The notes under the pieces: model-generated
What the model saw: only the letters and a program-made list of their open reading frames with translations
The model's database searches: none
Told to the model about the DNA's origin: nothing
DNA from: Hyperoodon ampullatus
Taxonomy: Eukaryota; Chordata; Mammalia; Artiodactyla; Ziphiidae
Assembly (NCBI GenBank): GCA_949752795.1
Contig: CATKHW010000013.1
Location: forward strand, 744,001-808,000
Direction: 5' to 3'
Length of the DNA: 64,000 nucleotides
Made by a program: the position numbers and the translations under genes
Part shown: one piece after another, positions 39,993 through 53,925 of the stretch
Layout of the letters: each line of letters starts with the position of its first letter
How positions within the stretch are numbered: the first letter of the stretch is position 1

Positions 39993-41736
39993 GCTGGACA
40001 CTTGGGACTGAGAGGATTGGTGAGATTGGGTGAGCAAATGCAGACCCTTTAAAGCAATAATGCATGGCACACATTCCATGGGTCCCAACTCTCCAGGTTG
40101 AAGGGAATATTACTACAGATATAACATGTACGGGAATCCTAGAGAATGGACACACTGTGAATACGAAAGGTTTCTAAAACTCAACGAATAGGCCCTCTCC
40201 TGGTGCTCCGGTTTGACTTTCCATCTGCTTTATTATCAACCTCCCAACTTGGAGAGACATCCCCTTTAACCTCCTAGTTCGCACAGGTTGCCAATTTGGC
40301 AGAGGATGAAAGGGAAGAGGGAGAACCAATGAGAGAGTAGCTGTTAGGCATTTGGACGGGCACATATCACTGTAATTTCCCGGCAGGAAGAAGAATTAAC
40401 CAAAGTCTCAGCCACCCACCGGGAATCAGTATAGATCCTGAACCAAAATTTTGGACTTGTGGTCAGCTCACCAAAAACGAGTTGAAAAATGGAGCTCAGG
40501 GGCACAGCAATTCACAAACGGGCCGAGTAATAAAGGACAACTATCGTCCAAAAATCTGTTGAGGGAAGGCAACGAGGCGGACTTGAAAGCGAGGCAGAAT
40601 AGCAGGAAACAGATTTCAAGAGGTACGTTGGAATCGCCTTTAAAGCACAGGAAGAGGGGCACAACTTCGACAATGATGCACTTGGCCAAAAAGGGCGTAT
40701 GCGTTTTCTCCTGAATATATTCAGGAGAAAACGCATACGCCCTTTTTGGCCAAGCAAGCAAGCTGGCAATGCAAATCTGCACTACAAAGAAGTATCACTT
40801 CCCACCGGTCAAAAGGGACATCCACAAAATGTGTAAAAACCAGAAAGGCTAGACAGGCCCTGGAGAACAGGGAGCCTTGTTATGCCGATGGGCGGGATGT
40901 AAATTGCCAACTGCCTCTCTGGAGGAGTGCATTGTGTTCCCTAAAACAAGTAAACAACAGAGCTACAGAGCCAAGGGCACTTCCAGTCTAGGGAATATAC
41001 CTTGGGAAAACTGAAAATCAAAAAGACACAGCCACCCCAAAATTTAGGGCTGCACTGCTTACAAGGACCTCAACTTGGGTACACCTTAAATATCCCAGGA
41101 AATATAAAAATGGTTCAAAAAATTGTGGTACTTACGTACGATGGAATATCCCTCAGCCATGAAATCAATGTCATAAGACCAGTAGCAGCAAAATGGGTGG
41201 ATTCAGGTACGATGATTCTAAGTGAAATATGTCACAGAGAAAAATAAACTTATCATAAGATATCACTTATGAAGATCCTGTAAACATGGCTACACTTGAA
41301 CTGAGTTAGGAAAGAGAACAGTGTCTCACATTTAGAAAACACTCTTATGCCTGCTTAAGGGGGAAGGAGAGGTGGGGTGATGCATAAAACCAGAGTTTGA
41401 TATAAGCACAGGTACCGTTCCAAAAACCAACTATGGAATAGACAAGACCTACACCTTCCTCAGTGAAAGGGACTCAAAACCCCATATTTCCCGCAGAGGA
41501 ATATATCTGACTAGTAAAGTAAGAATCTTAAAACCTATGTATTGATATGTCTCCGTAAGGGAATCAAGTGTGTCTAGACTGGGATAAATATGGCAGCGAG
41601 AATCAGCTCAAACCCACTATAAAAAGGAATTTCAAAAATAAAACAAAACAACTGGGAAATTCTTTACAATTCCTTCAGGGTCTCTGATGAAACCTGAAAT
41701 GACCCTATCTACAATGACAGCTGGATGTGGCATAAG
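39993..41736 (+). repeat. Satellite monomer copy 24 (1,744 bp, AGTAA duplication)
   Basis: The palindrome at 40681-40754 is perfect. The extra 5 bp are a tandem duplication of agtaa at 41513-41522, seen again only in copies 28, 30 and 31. Confidence 0.97.
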
Positions 41737-43475
41737 GCTGGACACTTGGGACTGAGAGGATTGGTGAGATTGGGTGAGCAAATGCAGACCCTTTAAAGCA
41801 ATAATGCATGGCACACATTCCATGGGTCCCAACTCTCCAGGTTGAAGGGAATATTACTACAGATATAACATGTACGGGAATCCTAGAGAACGGACACACT
41901 GTGAATACGAAAGGTTTCTAAAACTCAACGAATAGGCCCTCTCCTGGTGCTCCGGTTTGACTTTCCATCTGCTTTATTATCAACCTCCCAACTTGGAGAG
42001 ACAGCCCCTTTAACCTCCCAGTTCGCACAGGTTGCCAATTTGGCAGAGGATGAAAGGGAAGAGGGAGAACCAATGAGAGAGTAGCTGTTAGGCATTTGGA
42101 CGGGCACATATCACTCTAATTTCCCGGCAGGAAGAAGAATTAACCAAAGTCTCAGCCACCCACCGGGAATCAGTATAGATCCTGAACCAAAATTTCGGAC
42201 TTGCGGTCAGCTCACCAAAAACGAGTTGAAAAATGGAGCTCAGGGGCACAGCAATTCACAAACGGGCCGAGTAATAAAGGACAACTATCGTCCAAAAATC
42301 TGTTGAGGGAAGGCAACGAGGCGGACTTGAAAGTGAGGCAGAATAGCAGGAAACAGATTTCAAGAGGTACGTTGGAATCGCCTTTAAAGCACAGGAAGAG
42401 GGGCACAACTTCGACAATGATGCACTTGGCCAAAAAGGGCGTATGCGTTTTCTCCTGAATATATTCAGGAGAAAACGCATACGCACTTTTTGGCCAAGCA
42501 AGCAAGCTGGCAATGCAAATCTGCACTACAAAGAAGTATCACTTCCCAACGGTCAAAAGGGACATCCACAAAATGTGTAAAAACCAGAAAGGCTAGACAG
42601 GCCCTGGAGAACAGGGAGCCTTGTTATGCCGATGGGCGGGATGTAAATTGCCAACTGCCTCTCTGGAGGAGTGCATTGTGTTCCCTAAAACAAGTAAACA
42701 ACAGATCTACAGAGCCAAGGGCACTTCCAGTCTAGGGAATATACCTTGGGAAAACTGAAAATCAAAAAGACACAGCCACCCCAATATTTAGGGCTGCACT
42801 GCTTACAAGGACCTCAACTTGGGTACACCTTAAATATCCCAGGAAATATAAAAATGGTTCAAAAAATTGTGGTACTTACGTACGATGGAATATCCCTCAG
42901 CCATGAAATCAATGCCATAAGACCAGTAGCAGCAAAATAGGTGGATTCAGGTACGATGATTCTAAGTGAAATAAGTCACACAGAAAAAGAAACTTATCAT
43001 AAGATATCACTTATGAAGATCCTGTAAACATGGCTACACTTGAACTGAGTTAGGAAAGAGAACAGTGTCTCACATTTAGAAAACACTCTTATGCCTGCTT
43101 AAGGGGGAAGGAGAGGTGGGGTGATGCATAAAACCAGAGTTTGATATAAGCACAGGTACCGTTCCAAAAACAAACTATGGAATAGACAAGACCTACACCT
43201 TCCTCAGTGAAAGGGACTCAAAACCCCATATTTCCCACAGAGGAATATATCTGACTAGTAAGAATCTTAAAACCTATGTATTGATATGTCTCCGTAAGGG
43301 AATCAAGTGTGTCTAGACTGGGATAAATATGGCAGCGAGAATCAGCTCAAACCCACTATAAAAAGGAATTTCAAAAATAAAACAAAACAACTGGGAAATT
43401 CTTTACAATTCCTTCAGGGTCTCTGATGAAACCTGAAATGACCCTATCTACAATGACAGCTGGATGTGGCATAAG
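41737..43475 (+). repeat. Satellite monomer copy 25 (1,739 bp)
   Basis: The palindrome at 42425-42498 has the same single right-arm mismatch as copy 20. The 3' part (from 42786) is identical to copy 26 for 750 bp, carrying three private markers. Confidence 0.97.
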
Positions 43476-45214
43476 GCTGGACACTTGGGACTGAGAGGAT
43501 TGGTGAGATTGGGTGAGCAAATGCAGACCCTTTAAGGCAATAATGCATGGCACACATTCCATGGGTCCCAACTCTCCAGGTTGAAGGGAATATTACTACA
43601 GATATAACATATACGGGAATCCTAGAGAACGGACACACTGTGAATACGAAAGGTTTCTAAAACTCAACGAATAGGCCCTCTCCTGGTGCTCCGGTTTGAC
43701 TTTCCATCTGCTTTATTATCAACCTCCCAACTTGGAGAGACAGCCCCTTTAGCCTCCTGGTTCGCACAGGTTGCCAATTTGGCAGAGGATGAAAGGGAAG
43801 AGGGAGAACCAATGAGAGAGTAGCTGTTAGGCATTTGGACGGGCACATATCACTGTAATTTCCCGGCAGGAAGAAGAATTAACCAAAGTCTCAGCCACCC
43901 ACCGGGAATCAGTATAGATCCTGAACCAAAATTTCGGACTTGCGGTCAGCTCACCAAAAACGAGTTGAAAAATGGAGCTCAGGGGCACAGCAATTCACAA
44001 ACGGGCCGAGTAATAAAGGACAACTATCGTCCAAAAATCTGTTGAGGGAAGGCAACGAGGCGTACTTGAAAGCGAGGCAGAATAGTAGGAAACCGATTTC
44101 AAGAGGTACGTTGGAATCGCCTTTAAAGCACAGGAAGAGGGGCACAACTTCGACAATGATGCACTTGGCCAAAAAGGGCGTATGCGTTTTCTCCTGAATA
44201 TATTCAGGAGAAAACGCATACGCCCTTTTTGGCCAAGCAAGCAAGTGGGCAATGCAAATCTGCACTACAAAGAAGTATCACTTCCCACCGGTCAAAAGGG
44301 ACATCCACAAAATGTGTAAAAACCAGAAAGGCTAGACAGACCCTGGAGAACAGGGAGCCTTGTTATGCCGATGGGCGGGATGTAAATTGCCAACTGCCTC
44401 TCTGGAGGAGTGCATTGTGTTCCCTAAAACAAGTAAACAACAGAGCTACAGAGCCAAGGGCACTTCCAGTCTAGGGAATATACCTTGGGAAAACTGAAAA
44501 TCAAAAAGACACAGCCACCCCAAAATTTAGGGCTGCACTGCTTACAAGGACCTCAACTTGGGTACACCTTAAATATCCCAGGAAATATAAAAATGGTTCA
44601 AAAAATTGTGGTACTTACGTACGATGGAATATCCCTCAGCCATGAAATCAATGCCATAAGACCAGTAGCAGCAAAATAGGTGGATTCAGGTACGATGATT
44701 CTAAGTGAAATAAGTCACACAGAAAAAGAAACTTATCATAAGATATCACTTATGAAGATCCTGTAAACATGGCTACACTTGAACTGAGTTAGGAAAGAGA
44801 ACAGTGTCTCACATTTAGAAAACACTCTTATGCCTGCTTAAGGGGGAAGGAGAGGTGGGGTGATGCATAAAACCAGAGTTTGATATAAGCACAGGTACCG
44901 TTCCAAAAACAAACTATGGAATAGACAAGACCTACACCTTCCTCAGTGAAAGGGACTCAAAACCCCATATTTCCCACAGAGGAATATATCTGACTAGTAA
45001 GAATCTTAAAACCTATGTATTGATATGTCTCCGTAAGGGAATCAAGTGTGTCTAGACTGGGATAAATATGGCAGCGAGAATCAGCTCAAACCCACTATAA
45101 AAAGGAATTTCAAAAATAAAACAAAACAACTGGGAAATTCTTTACAATTCCTTCAGGGTCTCTGATGAAACCTGAAATGACCCTATCTACAATGACAGCT
45201 GGATGTGGCATAAG
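43476..45214 (+). repeat. Satellite monomer copy 26 (1,739 bp), mosaic
   Basis: The palindrome at 44164-44237 is perfect. The 5' half follows copy 21 (five monomers earlier), whereas 44525-45274 is identical to the adjacent copy 25 with its markers aatgccataag, aaaatagg and aaacaaactatgg. Confidence 0.97.
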
Positions 45215-46953
45215 GCTGGACACTTGGGACTGAGAGGATTGGTGAGATTGGGTGAGCAAATGCAGACCCTTTAAAGCAATAATGCATGGCACACATTCCA
45301 TGGGTCCCAACTCTCCAGGTTGAAGGGAATATTACTACAGATATAACATGTACGGGAATCCTAGAGAACGGACACACTGTGAATACGAAAGGTTTCTAAA
45401 ACTCAACGAATAGTCCCTCTCCTGGTGCTCCGGTTTGACTTTCCATCTGCTTTATTATCAACCTCCCAACTTGGAGAGACAGCCCCTTTAGCCTCCTGGT
45501 TCGCACAGGTTTCCAATTTGGCAGAGGATGAAAGGGAAGAGGGAGAACCAATGAGAGAGTAGCTGTTAGGCATTTGGACGGGCACATATCACTGTAATTT
45601 CCCGGCAGGAAGAAGAATTAACCAAAGTCTCAGCCATCCACCGGGAATCAGTATAGATCCTGAACCAAAATTTCGGACTTGCGGTCAGCTCACCAAAAAC
45701 GAGTTGAAAAATGGAGCTGAGGGGCACAGCAATTCACAAACGGGCCGAGTAATAAAGGACAACTATCGTCCAAAAATCTGTTGAGGGAAGGCAACGAGGC
45801 GGACTTGAAAGCGAGGCAGAATAGCAGGAAACAGATTTCAAGAGGTACGTTGGAATCGCCTTTAAAGCACAGGAAAAGGGGCACAACTTCGACAATGATG
45901 CACTTGGCCAAAAAGGGCGTATGCGTTTTCTCCTGAATATATTCAGGAGAAAACGCATACGCCCTTTTTGGCCAAGCAAGCAAGCTGGCAATGCAAATCT
46001 GCACTACAAAGAAGTATCACTTCCCACCGGTCAAAAGGGACATCCACAAAATGTGTAAAAACCAGAAAGGCTAGACAGGCCCTGGAGAACAGGGAGCCTT
46101 GTTATGCCGATGGGCGGGATGTAAATTGCCAACTGCCTCTCTGGAGGAGTGCATTGTGTTCCCTAAAACTAGTAAACAACAGAGCTACAGAGCCAAGGGC
46201 ACTTCCAGTCTAGGGAATATACCTTGGAAAAACTGAAAATCAAAAAGACACAGCCACCCCAAAATTTAGGGCTGCACTGCTTACAAGGACCTCAACTTGG
46301 GTACACCTTAAATATCCCAGGAAATATAAAAATGGTTCAAAAAATTGTGGTACTTACGTACGATGGAATATCCCTCAGCCATGAAATCAATGTCATAAGA
46401 CCAGTAGCAGCAAAATGGGTGGATTCAGGTACGATGATTCTAAGTGAAATAAGTCACACAGAAAAAGAAACTTATCATAAGATATCACTTATGAAGATCC
46501 TGTAAACATGGCTACACTTGAACTGAGTTAGGAAAGAGAACAGTGTCTCACATTTAGAAAACACTCTTATGCCTCCTTAAGGGGGAAGGAGAGGTGGGGT
46601 GATGCATAAAACCAGAGTTTGATATAAGCACAGGTACCGTTCCAAAAACCAACTATGGAATAGACAAGACCTACACCTTCCTCAGTGAAAGGGACTCAAA
46701 ACCCCATATTTCCCACAGAGGAATATATCTGACTAGTAAGAATCTTAAAACCTATGTATTGATATGTCTCCGTAAGGGAATCAAGTGTGTCTAGACTGGG
46801 ATAAATATGGCAGCGAGAATCCGCTCAAACCCACTATAAAAAGGAATTTCAAAAATAAAACAAAAAAACTGGGAAATTCTTTACAATTCCTTCAGGGTCT
46901 CTGATGAAACCTGATATGACCCTATCTACAATGACAGCTGGATGTGGCATAAG
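45215..46953 (+). repeat. Satellite monomer copy 27 (1,739 bp)
   Basis: The palindrome at 45903-45976 is perfect. It is the last copy with both agcaagctggc and gccgatggg, the markers of the 20-27 family. Confidence 0.97.
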
Positions 46954-48697
46954 GCTGGACACTTGGGACTGAGAGGATTGGTGAGATTGGGTGAGCAAAT
47001 GCAGACCCTTTAAAGCAATAATGCATGGCACACATTCCATGGGTCCCAACTCTCCAGGTTGAAGGGAATATTACTACAGATATAACATGTACGGGAATCC
47101 TAGAGAACGGACACACTGTGAATACGAAAGGTTTCTAAAACTCAACGAATAGGCCCTCTCCTGGTGCTCCGGTTTGACTTTCCATCTGCTTTATTATCAA
47201 CCTCCCAACTTGGAGAGACATCCCCTTTAACCTCCTAGTTCGCACAGGTTGCCAATTTGGCAGAGGATGAAAGGGAAGAGGGAGAACCAATGAGAGAGTA
47301 GCTGTTAGGCATTTGGACGGGCACATATCACTGTAATTTCCCGGCAGGAAGAAGAATTAACCAAAGTCTCAGCCACCCACCGGGAATCAGTATAGATCCT
47401 GAACCAAAATTTCGGACTTGCGGTCAGCTCACCAAAAACGAGTTGAAAAATGGAGCTCAGGGGCACAGCAATTCACAAACGGGCCGAGTAATAAAGGACA
47501 ACTATCGTCCAAAAATCTGTTGAGGGAAGGCAACGAGGCGGACTTGAAAGCGAGGCAGAATAGCAGGAAACAGATTTCAAGAGGTACGTTGGAATCGCCT
47601 TTAAAGCACAGGAAGAGGGGCACAACTTCGACAATGATGCACTTGGCTAAAAAGGGCGTATGCGTTTTCTCCTGAATATATTCAGGAGAAAACGCATACG
47701 CCCTTTTTGGCCAAGCAAGCAAGCGGGCAATGCAAATCTGCACTACAAAGAAGTATCACTTCCCACCGGTCAAAAGGGACATCCACAAAATGTGTAAAAA
47801 CCAGAAAGGCAAGACAGGCCCTGGAGAACAGGGAGCCTTGTTATGCTGATGGGCGGGATGTAAATTGCCAACTGCCTCTCTGGAGGAGTGCATTGTGTTC
47901 CCTAAAACAAGTAAACAACAGAGCTACAGAGCCAAGGGCACTTCCAGTCTAGGGAATATACCTTGGGAAAACTGAAAATCAAAAAGACACAGCCACCCCA
48001 AAATTTAGGGCGGCACTGCTTACAAGGACCTCAACTTGGGTACACCTTAAATATCCCAGGAAATATAAAAATGGTTCAAAAAATTGTGGTACTTACGTAC
48101 GATGGAATATCCCTCAGCCATGAAATCAATGTCATAAGACCAGTAGCAGCAAAATGGGTGGATTCAGGTACGATGATTCTAAGTGAAATAAGTAACACAG
48201 AAAAAGAAACTTATCATAAGATATCACTTATGAAGATCCTGTAAACATGGCTACACTTGAACTGAGTTAGGAAAGAGAACAGTGTCTCACATTTAGAAAA
48301 CACTCTTATGCCTGCTTAAGGGGGAAGGAGAGGTGGGGTGATGCATAAAACCAGAGTTTGATATAAGCACAGGTACCGTTCCAAAAACCAACTATGGAAT
48401 AGACAAGACCTACACCTTCCTCAGTGAAAGGGACTCAAAACCCCATATTTCCCGCAGAGGAATATATCTGACTAGTAAAGTAAGAATCTTAAAACCTATG
48501 TATTGATATGTCTCCGTAAGGGAATCAAGTGTGTCTAGACTGGGATAAATATGGCAGCGAGAATCAGCTCAAACCCACTATAAAAAGGAATTTCAAAAAT
48601 AAAACAAAAAAACTGGGAAATTCTTTACAATTCCTTCAGGGTCTCTGATGAAACCTGAAATGACCATATCTACAATGACAGCTGGATGTGGCATAAG
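46954..48697 (+). repeat. Satellite monomer copy 28 (1,744 bp, AGTAA duplication)
   Basis: The palindrome at 47642-47715 has one left-arm mismatch (ttggcta). The agtaa tandem duplication lies at 48474-48483. The right half returns to agcaagcggg and gctgatggg, so the copy bridges the 20-27 family and the right block. Confidence 0.97.
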
Positions 48698-50437
48698 GTT
48701 GGACACTTGGGACTGAGAGGATTGGTGAGATTGGGTGAGCAAATGCAGACCCTTTAAAGCAATAATGCATGGCACACATTCCATGGGTCCCAACTCTCCA
48801 GGTTGAAGGGAATATTACTACAGATATAACATGTACGGGAATCCTAGAGAACGGACACACTGTGAATACGAAAGGTTTCTAAAACTCAACGAATAGTCCC
48901 TCTCCTGGTGCTCCGGTTTGACTTTCCATCTGCTTTATTATCAACCTCCCTACTTGGACAGACAGCCCCTTTAACCTCCTGGTTCGCACAGGTTGCCAGT
49001 TTGGCAGAGGATGAAAGGGAAGAGGGAGAACCAATGAGAGAGTAGCTGTTAGGCATTTGGACGGGCACATATCACTGTAATTTCCCGGCAGGAAGAAGAA
49101 TTAACCAAAGTCTCAGCCACCCACCGGGAATCAGTATAGATCCTGAGCCAAAATTTTGGACTTGCGGTCCGCTCACCAAAAACGAGTTGAAAAATGGAGC
49201 TCAGGGGCAGAGCAATTCACAAACTGGCCGAGTAATAAAGGACAACTATCGTCCAAAAATCTGTTGAGGGAAGGAAACGAGGCGGACTTGAAAGCGAGGC
49301 AGAATAGCAGGAAACAGATTTCAAGAGGTACGTTGGAATCGCCTTTAAAGCACAGGAAGAGGGGCACAACTTCGACAATGATGAACTTGGCCCAAAAGGG
49401 TGTATGCGTTTTCTCCTGAATATATTCAGGAGAAAACGCATATGCCCTTTTTGGCCAAGCAAGCAAGCGGGCAATGCAAATCTGCACTACAAAGAAGTAT
49501 CACTTCCCACCGGTCAAAAGGGACATCCACAAAATTTGTAAAAACCAGAAAGGCAAGACAGGCCCTGGAGAACAGGGAGCCTTGTTATGCTGATGGGCGG
49601 GATGTAAATTGCCAACTGCCTCTCTGGAGGAGTGCATTGTGTTCCCTAAAACAAGTAAACAACAGAGCTACAGAGCCAAGGGCACTTCCAGTCTAGGGAA
49701 TATACCTGGGAAAAACTGAAAATCAATAAGACAGAGCCACCCCAAAATTTAGGGCTGCACTGCTTACAAGGACCTCAACTTGGGTACACCTTAAATATCC
49801 CAGGAAATATAAAATTGGCTCAAAAAATTGTGGTACTTACGTACGATGGAATATCCCTCAGCCATGAAATCAATGTCATAAGACCAGTAGCAGCAAAATG
49901 GGTGGATTCAGGTACGATGATTCTAAGTGAAATAAGTCACAGAGAAAAAGAAACATATCATAAGTTATCACTTATGAAGATCCTGTAAACATGGCTACAC
50001 TTGAACTGAGTTAGGAAAGAGAACAGTGTCTCACATTTAGAAAACACTCTTATGCCTGCTTAAGGGGGAAGGAGAGGTGGGGTGATGCATAAAACCAGAG
50101 TTTGATATAAGCACAGGTACCGTTCCAAAAACCAACTATGGAATAGACAAGACCTACACCTTCCTCAGTGAAAGGGACTCAAAACCCCATATTTCCCGCA
50201 GAGGAATATATCTGACTAGTAAGAATCTTAAAACCTATGTATTGATATGTCTCCATAAGGGAATCAAGTGTGTCTAGACTGGCATAAACATGGCAGCGAG
50301 AATCAGCTCAAACCCACTATAAAAAGGAATTTCAAAAACAAAACAAGAAAAACTGGGAAATTCTTTACAATTCCTTCAGGGTCTCTGATGAAACCTGAAA
50401 TGACCCTATCTACAATGACAGCTGGATGTGGCATAAG
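48698..50437 (+). repeat. Satellite monomer copy 29 (1,740 bp), type Y
   Basis: The palindrome at 49386-49459 has two left-arm changes (ggcccaaaagggtg) and one right-arm change (catatgccc). Type Y markers are tacctgggaaaaactg, aaaattgg and aagttatcac. Confidence 0.97.
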
Positions 50438-52181
50438 GCTGGACACTTGGGACTGAGAGGATTGGTGAGATTGGGTGAGCAAATGCAGACCCTTTAAAGC
50501 AATAATGCATGGCACACATTCCATGGGTCCCAACTCTCCAGGTTGAAGGGAATATTACTACAGATATAACATGTACGGGAATCCTAGAGAACGGACACAC
50601 TGTGAATACGAAAGGTTTCTAAAACTCAACGAATAGTCCCTCTCCTGGTGCTCCGGTTTGACTTTCCATCTGCTTTATTATCAACCTCCCAACTTGGAGA
50701 GACAGCCCCTTTAACCTCCTGGTTCGCACAGGTTGCCAATTTGGCAGAGGATGAAAGGGAAGAGGGAGAACCAATGAGAGAGTAGCTGTTAGGCATTTGG
50801 ACGGGCACATATCACTGTAATTTCCCGGCAGGAAGAAGAATTAACCAAAGTCTCAGCAACCCACCGGGAATCAGTATAGATCCTGAGCCAAAATTTTGGA
50901 CTTGCAGTCAGCTCACCAAAAACGAGTTGAAAAATGGAGCTCAGGGGCACAGCAATTCACAAACTGGCCGAGTAATAAAGGACAACTATCGTCCAAAAAT
51001 CTGTTGAGGGAAGGCAATGAGGCGGACTTGAAAGCGTGGCAGAATAGCAGGAAACAGATTTCAAGAGGTACGTTGGAATCGCCTTTAAAGCACAGGAAGA
51101 GGGGCACAACTTCGACAATGATGCACTTGGCCAAAAAGGGCGTATGTGTTTTCTCCTGAATATATTCAGGAGAAAACGCATACGCCCTTTTTGGCCAAGC
51201 AAGCAAGCGGGCAATGCAAATCTGCACTACAAAGAAGTATCACTTCCCACCAGTCAAAAGGGACATCCACAAAATGTGTAAAAACCAGAAAGGCAAGACA
51301 GGCCCTGGAGAACAGGGTGCCTTGTTATGCTGATGGGCGGGATGTAAATTGCCAACTGCCTCTCTGGAGGAGTGCATTGTGTTCCCTAAAACAAGTAAAC
51401 AACAGAGCTACAGAGCCAAGGGCGCTTCCAGTCTAGGGAATATACCTTGGGAAAACTGAAAATCAAAAAGACACAGCCACCCCAAAATTTAGGGCTGCAC
51501 TGCTTACAAGGACCTCAACTTGGGTACACCTTAAATATCCCAGGAAATATAAAAATGGTTCAAAAAATTGTGGTACTTACGTACGATGGAATATCCCTCA
51601 GCCATGAAATCAATGTCATAAGACCAGTAGCAGCAAAATGGGTGGATTCAGGTACGATGATTCTAAGTGAAATAAGTCACACAGAAAAAGAAACTTATCA
51701 TAAGATATCACTTATGAAGATCCTGTAAACATGGCTACACTTGAACTGAGTTAGGAAAGAGAACAGTGTCTCACATTTAGAAAACACTCTTATGCCTGCT
51801 TAAGGGGGAAGGAGAGGTGGGGTGATGCATAAAACCAGAGTTTGATATAAGCACAGGTACCGTTCCAAAAACCAACTATGGAATAGACAAGACCTACACC
51901 TTCCTCAGTGAAAGGGACTCAAAACCCCATATTTCCCGCAGAGGAATATATCTGACTAGTAAAGTAAGAATCTTAAAACCTATGTATTGATATGTCTCCG
52001 TAAGGGAATCAAGTGTGTCTAGACTGGGATAAATATGGCAGCGAGAATCAGCTCAAACCCACTATAAAAAGGAATTTCAAAAATAAAACAAAAAAACTGG
52101 GAAATTCTTTACAATTCCTTCAGGGTCTCTGATGAAACCTGAAATGACCCTATCTACAATGACAGCTGGATGTGGCATAAG
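50438..52181 (+). repeat. Satellite monomer copy 30 (1,744 bp), type X
   Basis: The palindrome at 51126-51199 has one left-arm mismatch (tatgtg). Type X markers are aagcgtggcag, cccaccagtc and acagggtgcc. It carries the agtaa duplication at 51958-51967. Confidence 0.97.
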
Positions 52182-53925
52182 GCTGGACACTTGGGACTGA
52201 GAGGATTGGTGAGATTGGGTGAGCAAATGCAGACCCTTTAAAGTAATAATGCATGGCACACATTCCATGGGTCCCAACTCTCCAGGTTGAAGGGAATATT
52301 ACTACAGATATAACATGTACGGGAATCCTAGAGAACGGACACACTGTGAATACGAAAGGTTTCTAAAACTCAACGAATAGTCCCTCTCCTGGTGCTCCGG
52401 TTTGACTTTCCATCTGCTTCATTATCAACCTCCCTACTTGGAGAGACAGCCCCTTTAACCTCCTGGTTCGCACAGGTTACCAGTTTGGCAGAGGATGAAA
52501 GGGAAGAGGGAGAACCAATGAGAGAGTAGCTGTTAGGCATTTGGACGGGCACATATCACTGTAATTTCCCGGCAGGAAGAAGAATTAACCAAAGTCTCAG
52601 CCACCCACCGGGAATCAGTATAGATCCTGAACCAAAATTTTGGACTTGCGGTCAGCTCACCAAAAACGAGTTGAAAAATGGAGCTCAGGGGCACAGCAAT
52701 TCACAAACTGGCCGAGTAATAAAGGACAACTATCGTCCAAAAATCTGTTGAGGGAAGGCAACGAGGCGGACTTGAAAGCGAGGCAGAATAGCAGGAAACA
52801 GATTTCCAGAGGTACGTTGGAATCGCCTTTAAAGCACAGGAAGAGGGGCACAACTTCGACAATGATGCACTTGGCCAAAAAGGGCGTATGCGTTTTCTCC
52901 TGAATATATTCAGGAGAAAATGCATACGCCCTTTTTGCCCAAGCAAGCAAGCGGGCAATGCAAATCTGCACTACAAAGAAGTATCACTTCCCACCGGTCA
53001 AAAGGGACATCCACAAAATGTGTAAAAACCAGAAAGGCAAGACAGGCCCTGGAGAACAGGGAGCCTTGTTATGCTGATGGGCGGGATGTAAATTGCCAAC
53101 TACCTCTCTGGAGGAGTGCATTGTGTTCCCTAAAACAAGTAAACAACAGAGCTACAGAGCCAAGGGCACTTCCAGTCTAGGGAATATACCTTGGGAAAAC
53201 TGAAAATCAAAAAGACACAGCCACCCCAAAATTTAGGGCTGCACTGCTTACAAGGACCTCAACTTGGGTACACCTTAAATATCCCAGGAAATATAAAAAT
53301 GGTTCAAAAAATTGTGGTACTTACGTACGATGGAATATCCCTCAGGCATGAAGTCAATGTCATAAGACCAGTAGCAGCAAAATGGGTGGATTCAGGTACG
53401 ATGATTCTAAGTGAAATAAGCCACAGAGAAAAAGAAACATATCATAAGTTATCACTTATGAAGATCCTGTAAACATGGCTACACTTGAACTGAGTTAGGA
53501 AAGAGAACAGTGTCTCACATTTAGAAAACACTCTTATGCCTGCTTAAGGGGGAAGGAGAGGTGGGGTGATGCATAAAACCAGAGTTTGATATAAGCACAG
53601 GTACCGTTCCAAAAACCAACTATGGAATAGACAAGACCTACACCTTCCTCAGTGAAAGGGACTCAAAACCCCATATTTCCCGCAGAGGAATATATCTGAC
53701 TAGTAAAGTAAGAATCTTAAAACCTATGTATTGATATGTCTCCGTAAGGGAATCAAGTGTGTCTAGACTGGGATAAATATGGCAGCGAGAATCAGCTCAA
53801 ACCCACTATGAAAAGGAATTTCAAAAATAAAACAAAAAAACTGGGAAATTCTTTACAATTCCTTCAGGGTCTCTGATGAAACCTGAAATGACCCTATCTA
53901 CAATGACAGCTGGATGTGGCATAAG
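52182..53925 (+). repeat. Satellite monomer copy 31 (1,744 bp), type Y-like
   Basis: The palindrome at 52870-52943 has two right-arm mismatches. It has the aagttatcac marker of type Y but not the others. The agtaa duplication is at 53702-53711. The TATA-like stretch is changed to tatgaaaagg near 53808. Confidence 0.97.

Larger units (their letters stand above)
33038..45214. repeat. Five-monomer offset repeat (copies 20-21 recur as 25-26)
   Basis: At an offset of 8,699-8,700 bp the private acgcac palindrome variant, ccaatatttag, tttaaggcaataatg, ataacatatacggg, cctttagcctcctgg, gcgtacttgaaagcg and tagacagaccctgg all recur in the same order. Single differences are scattered between. Confidence 0.8.

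Noticed and set aside
50268..50456. 62-codon frame seen only in copies 29, 34 and 36
   Set aside because: It exists only because one extra base in the A-rich tract shifts the frame; it is a slippage product rather than a gene.
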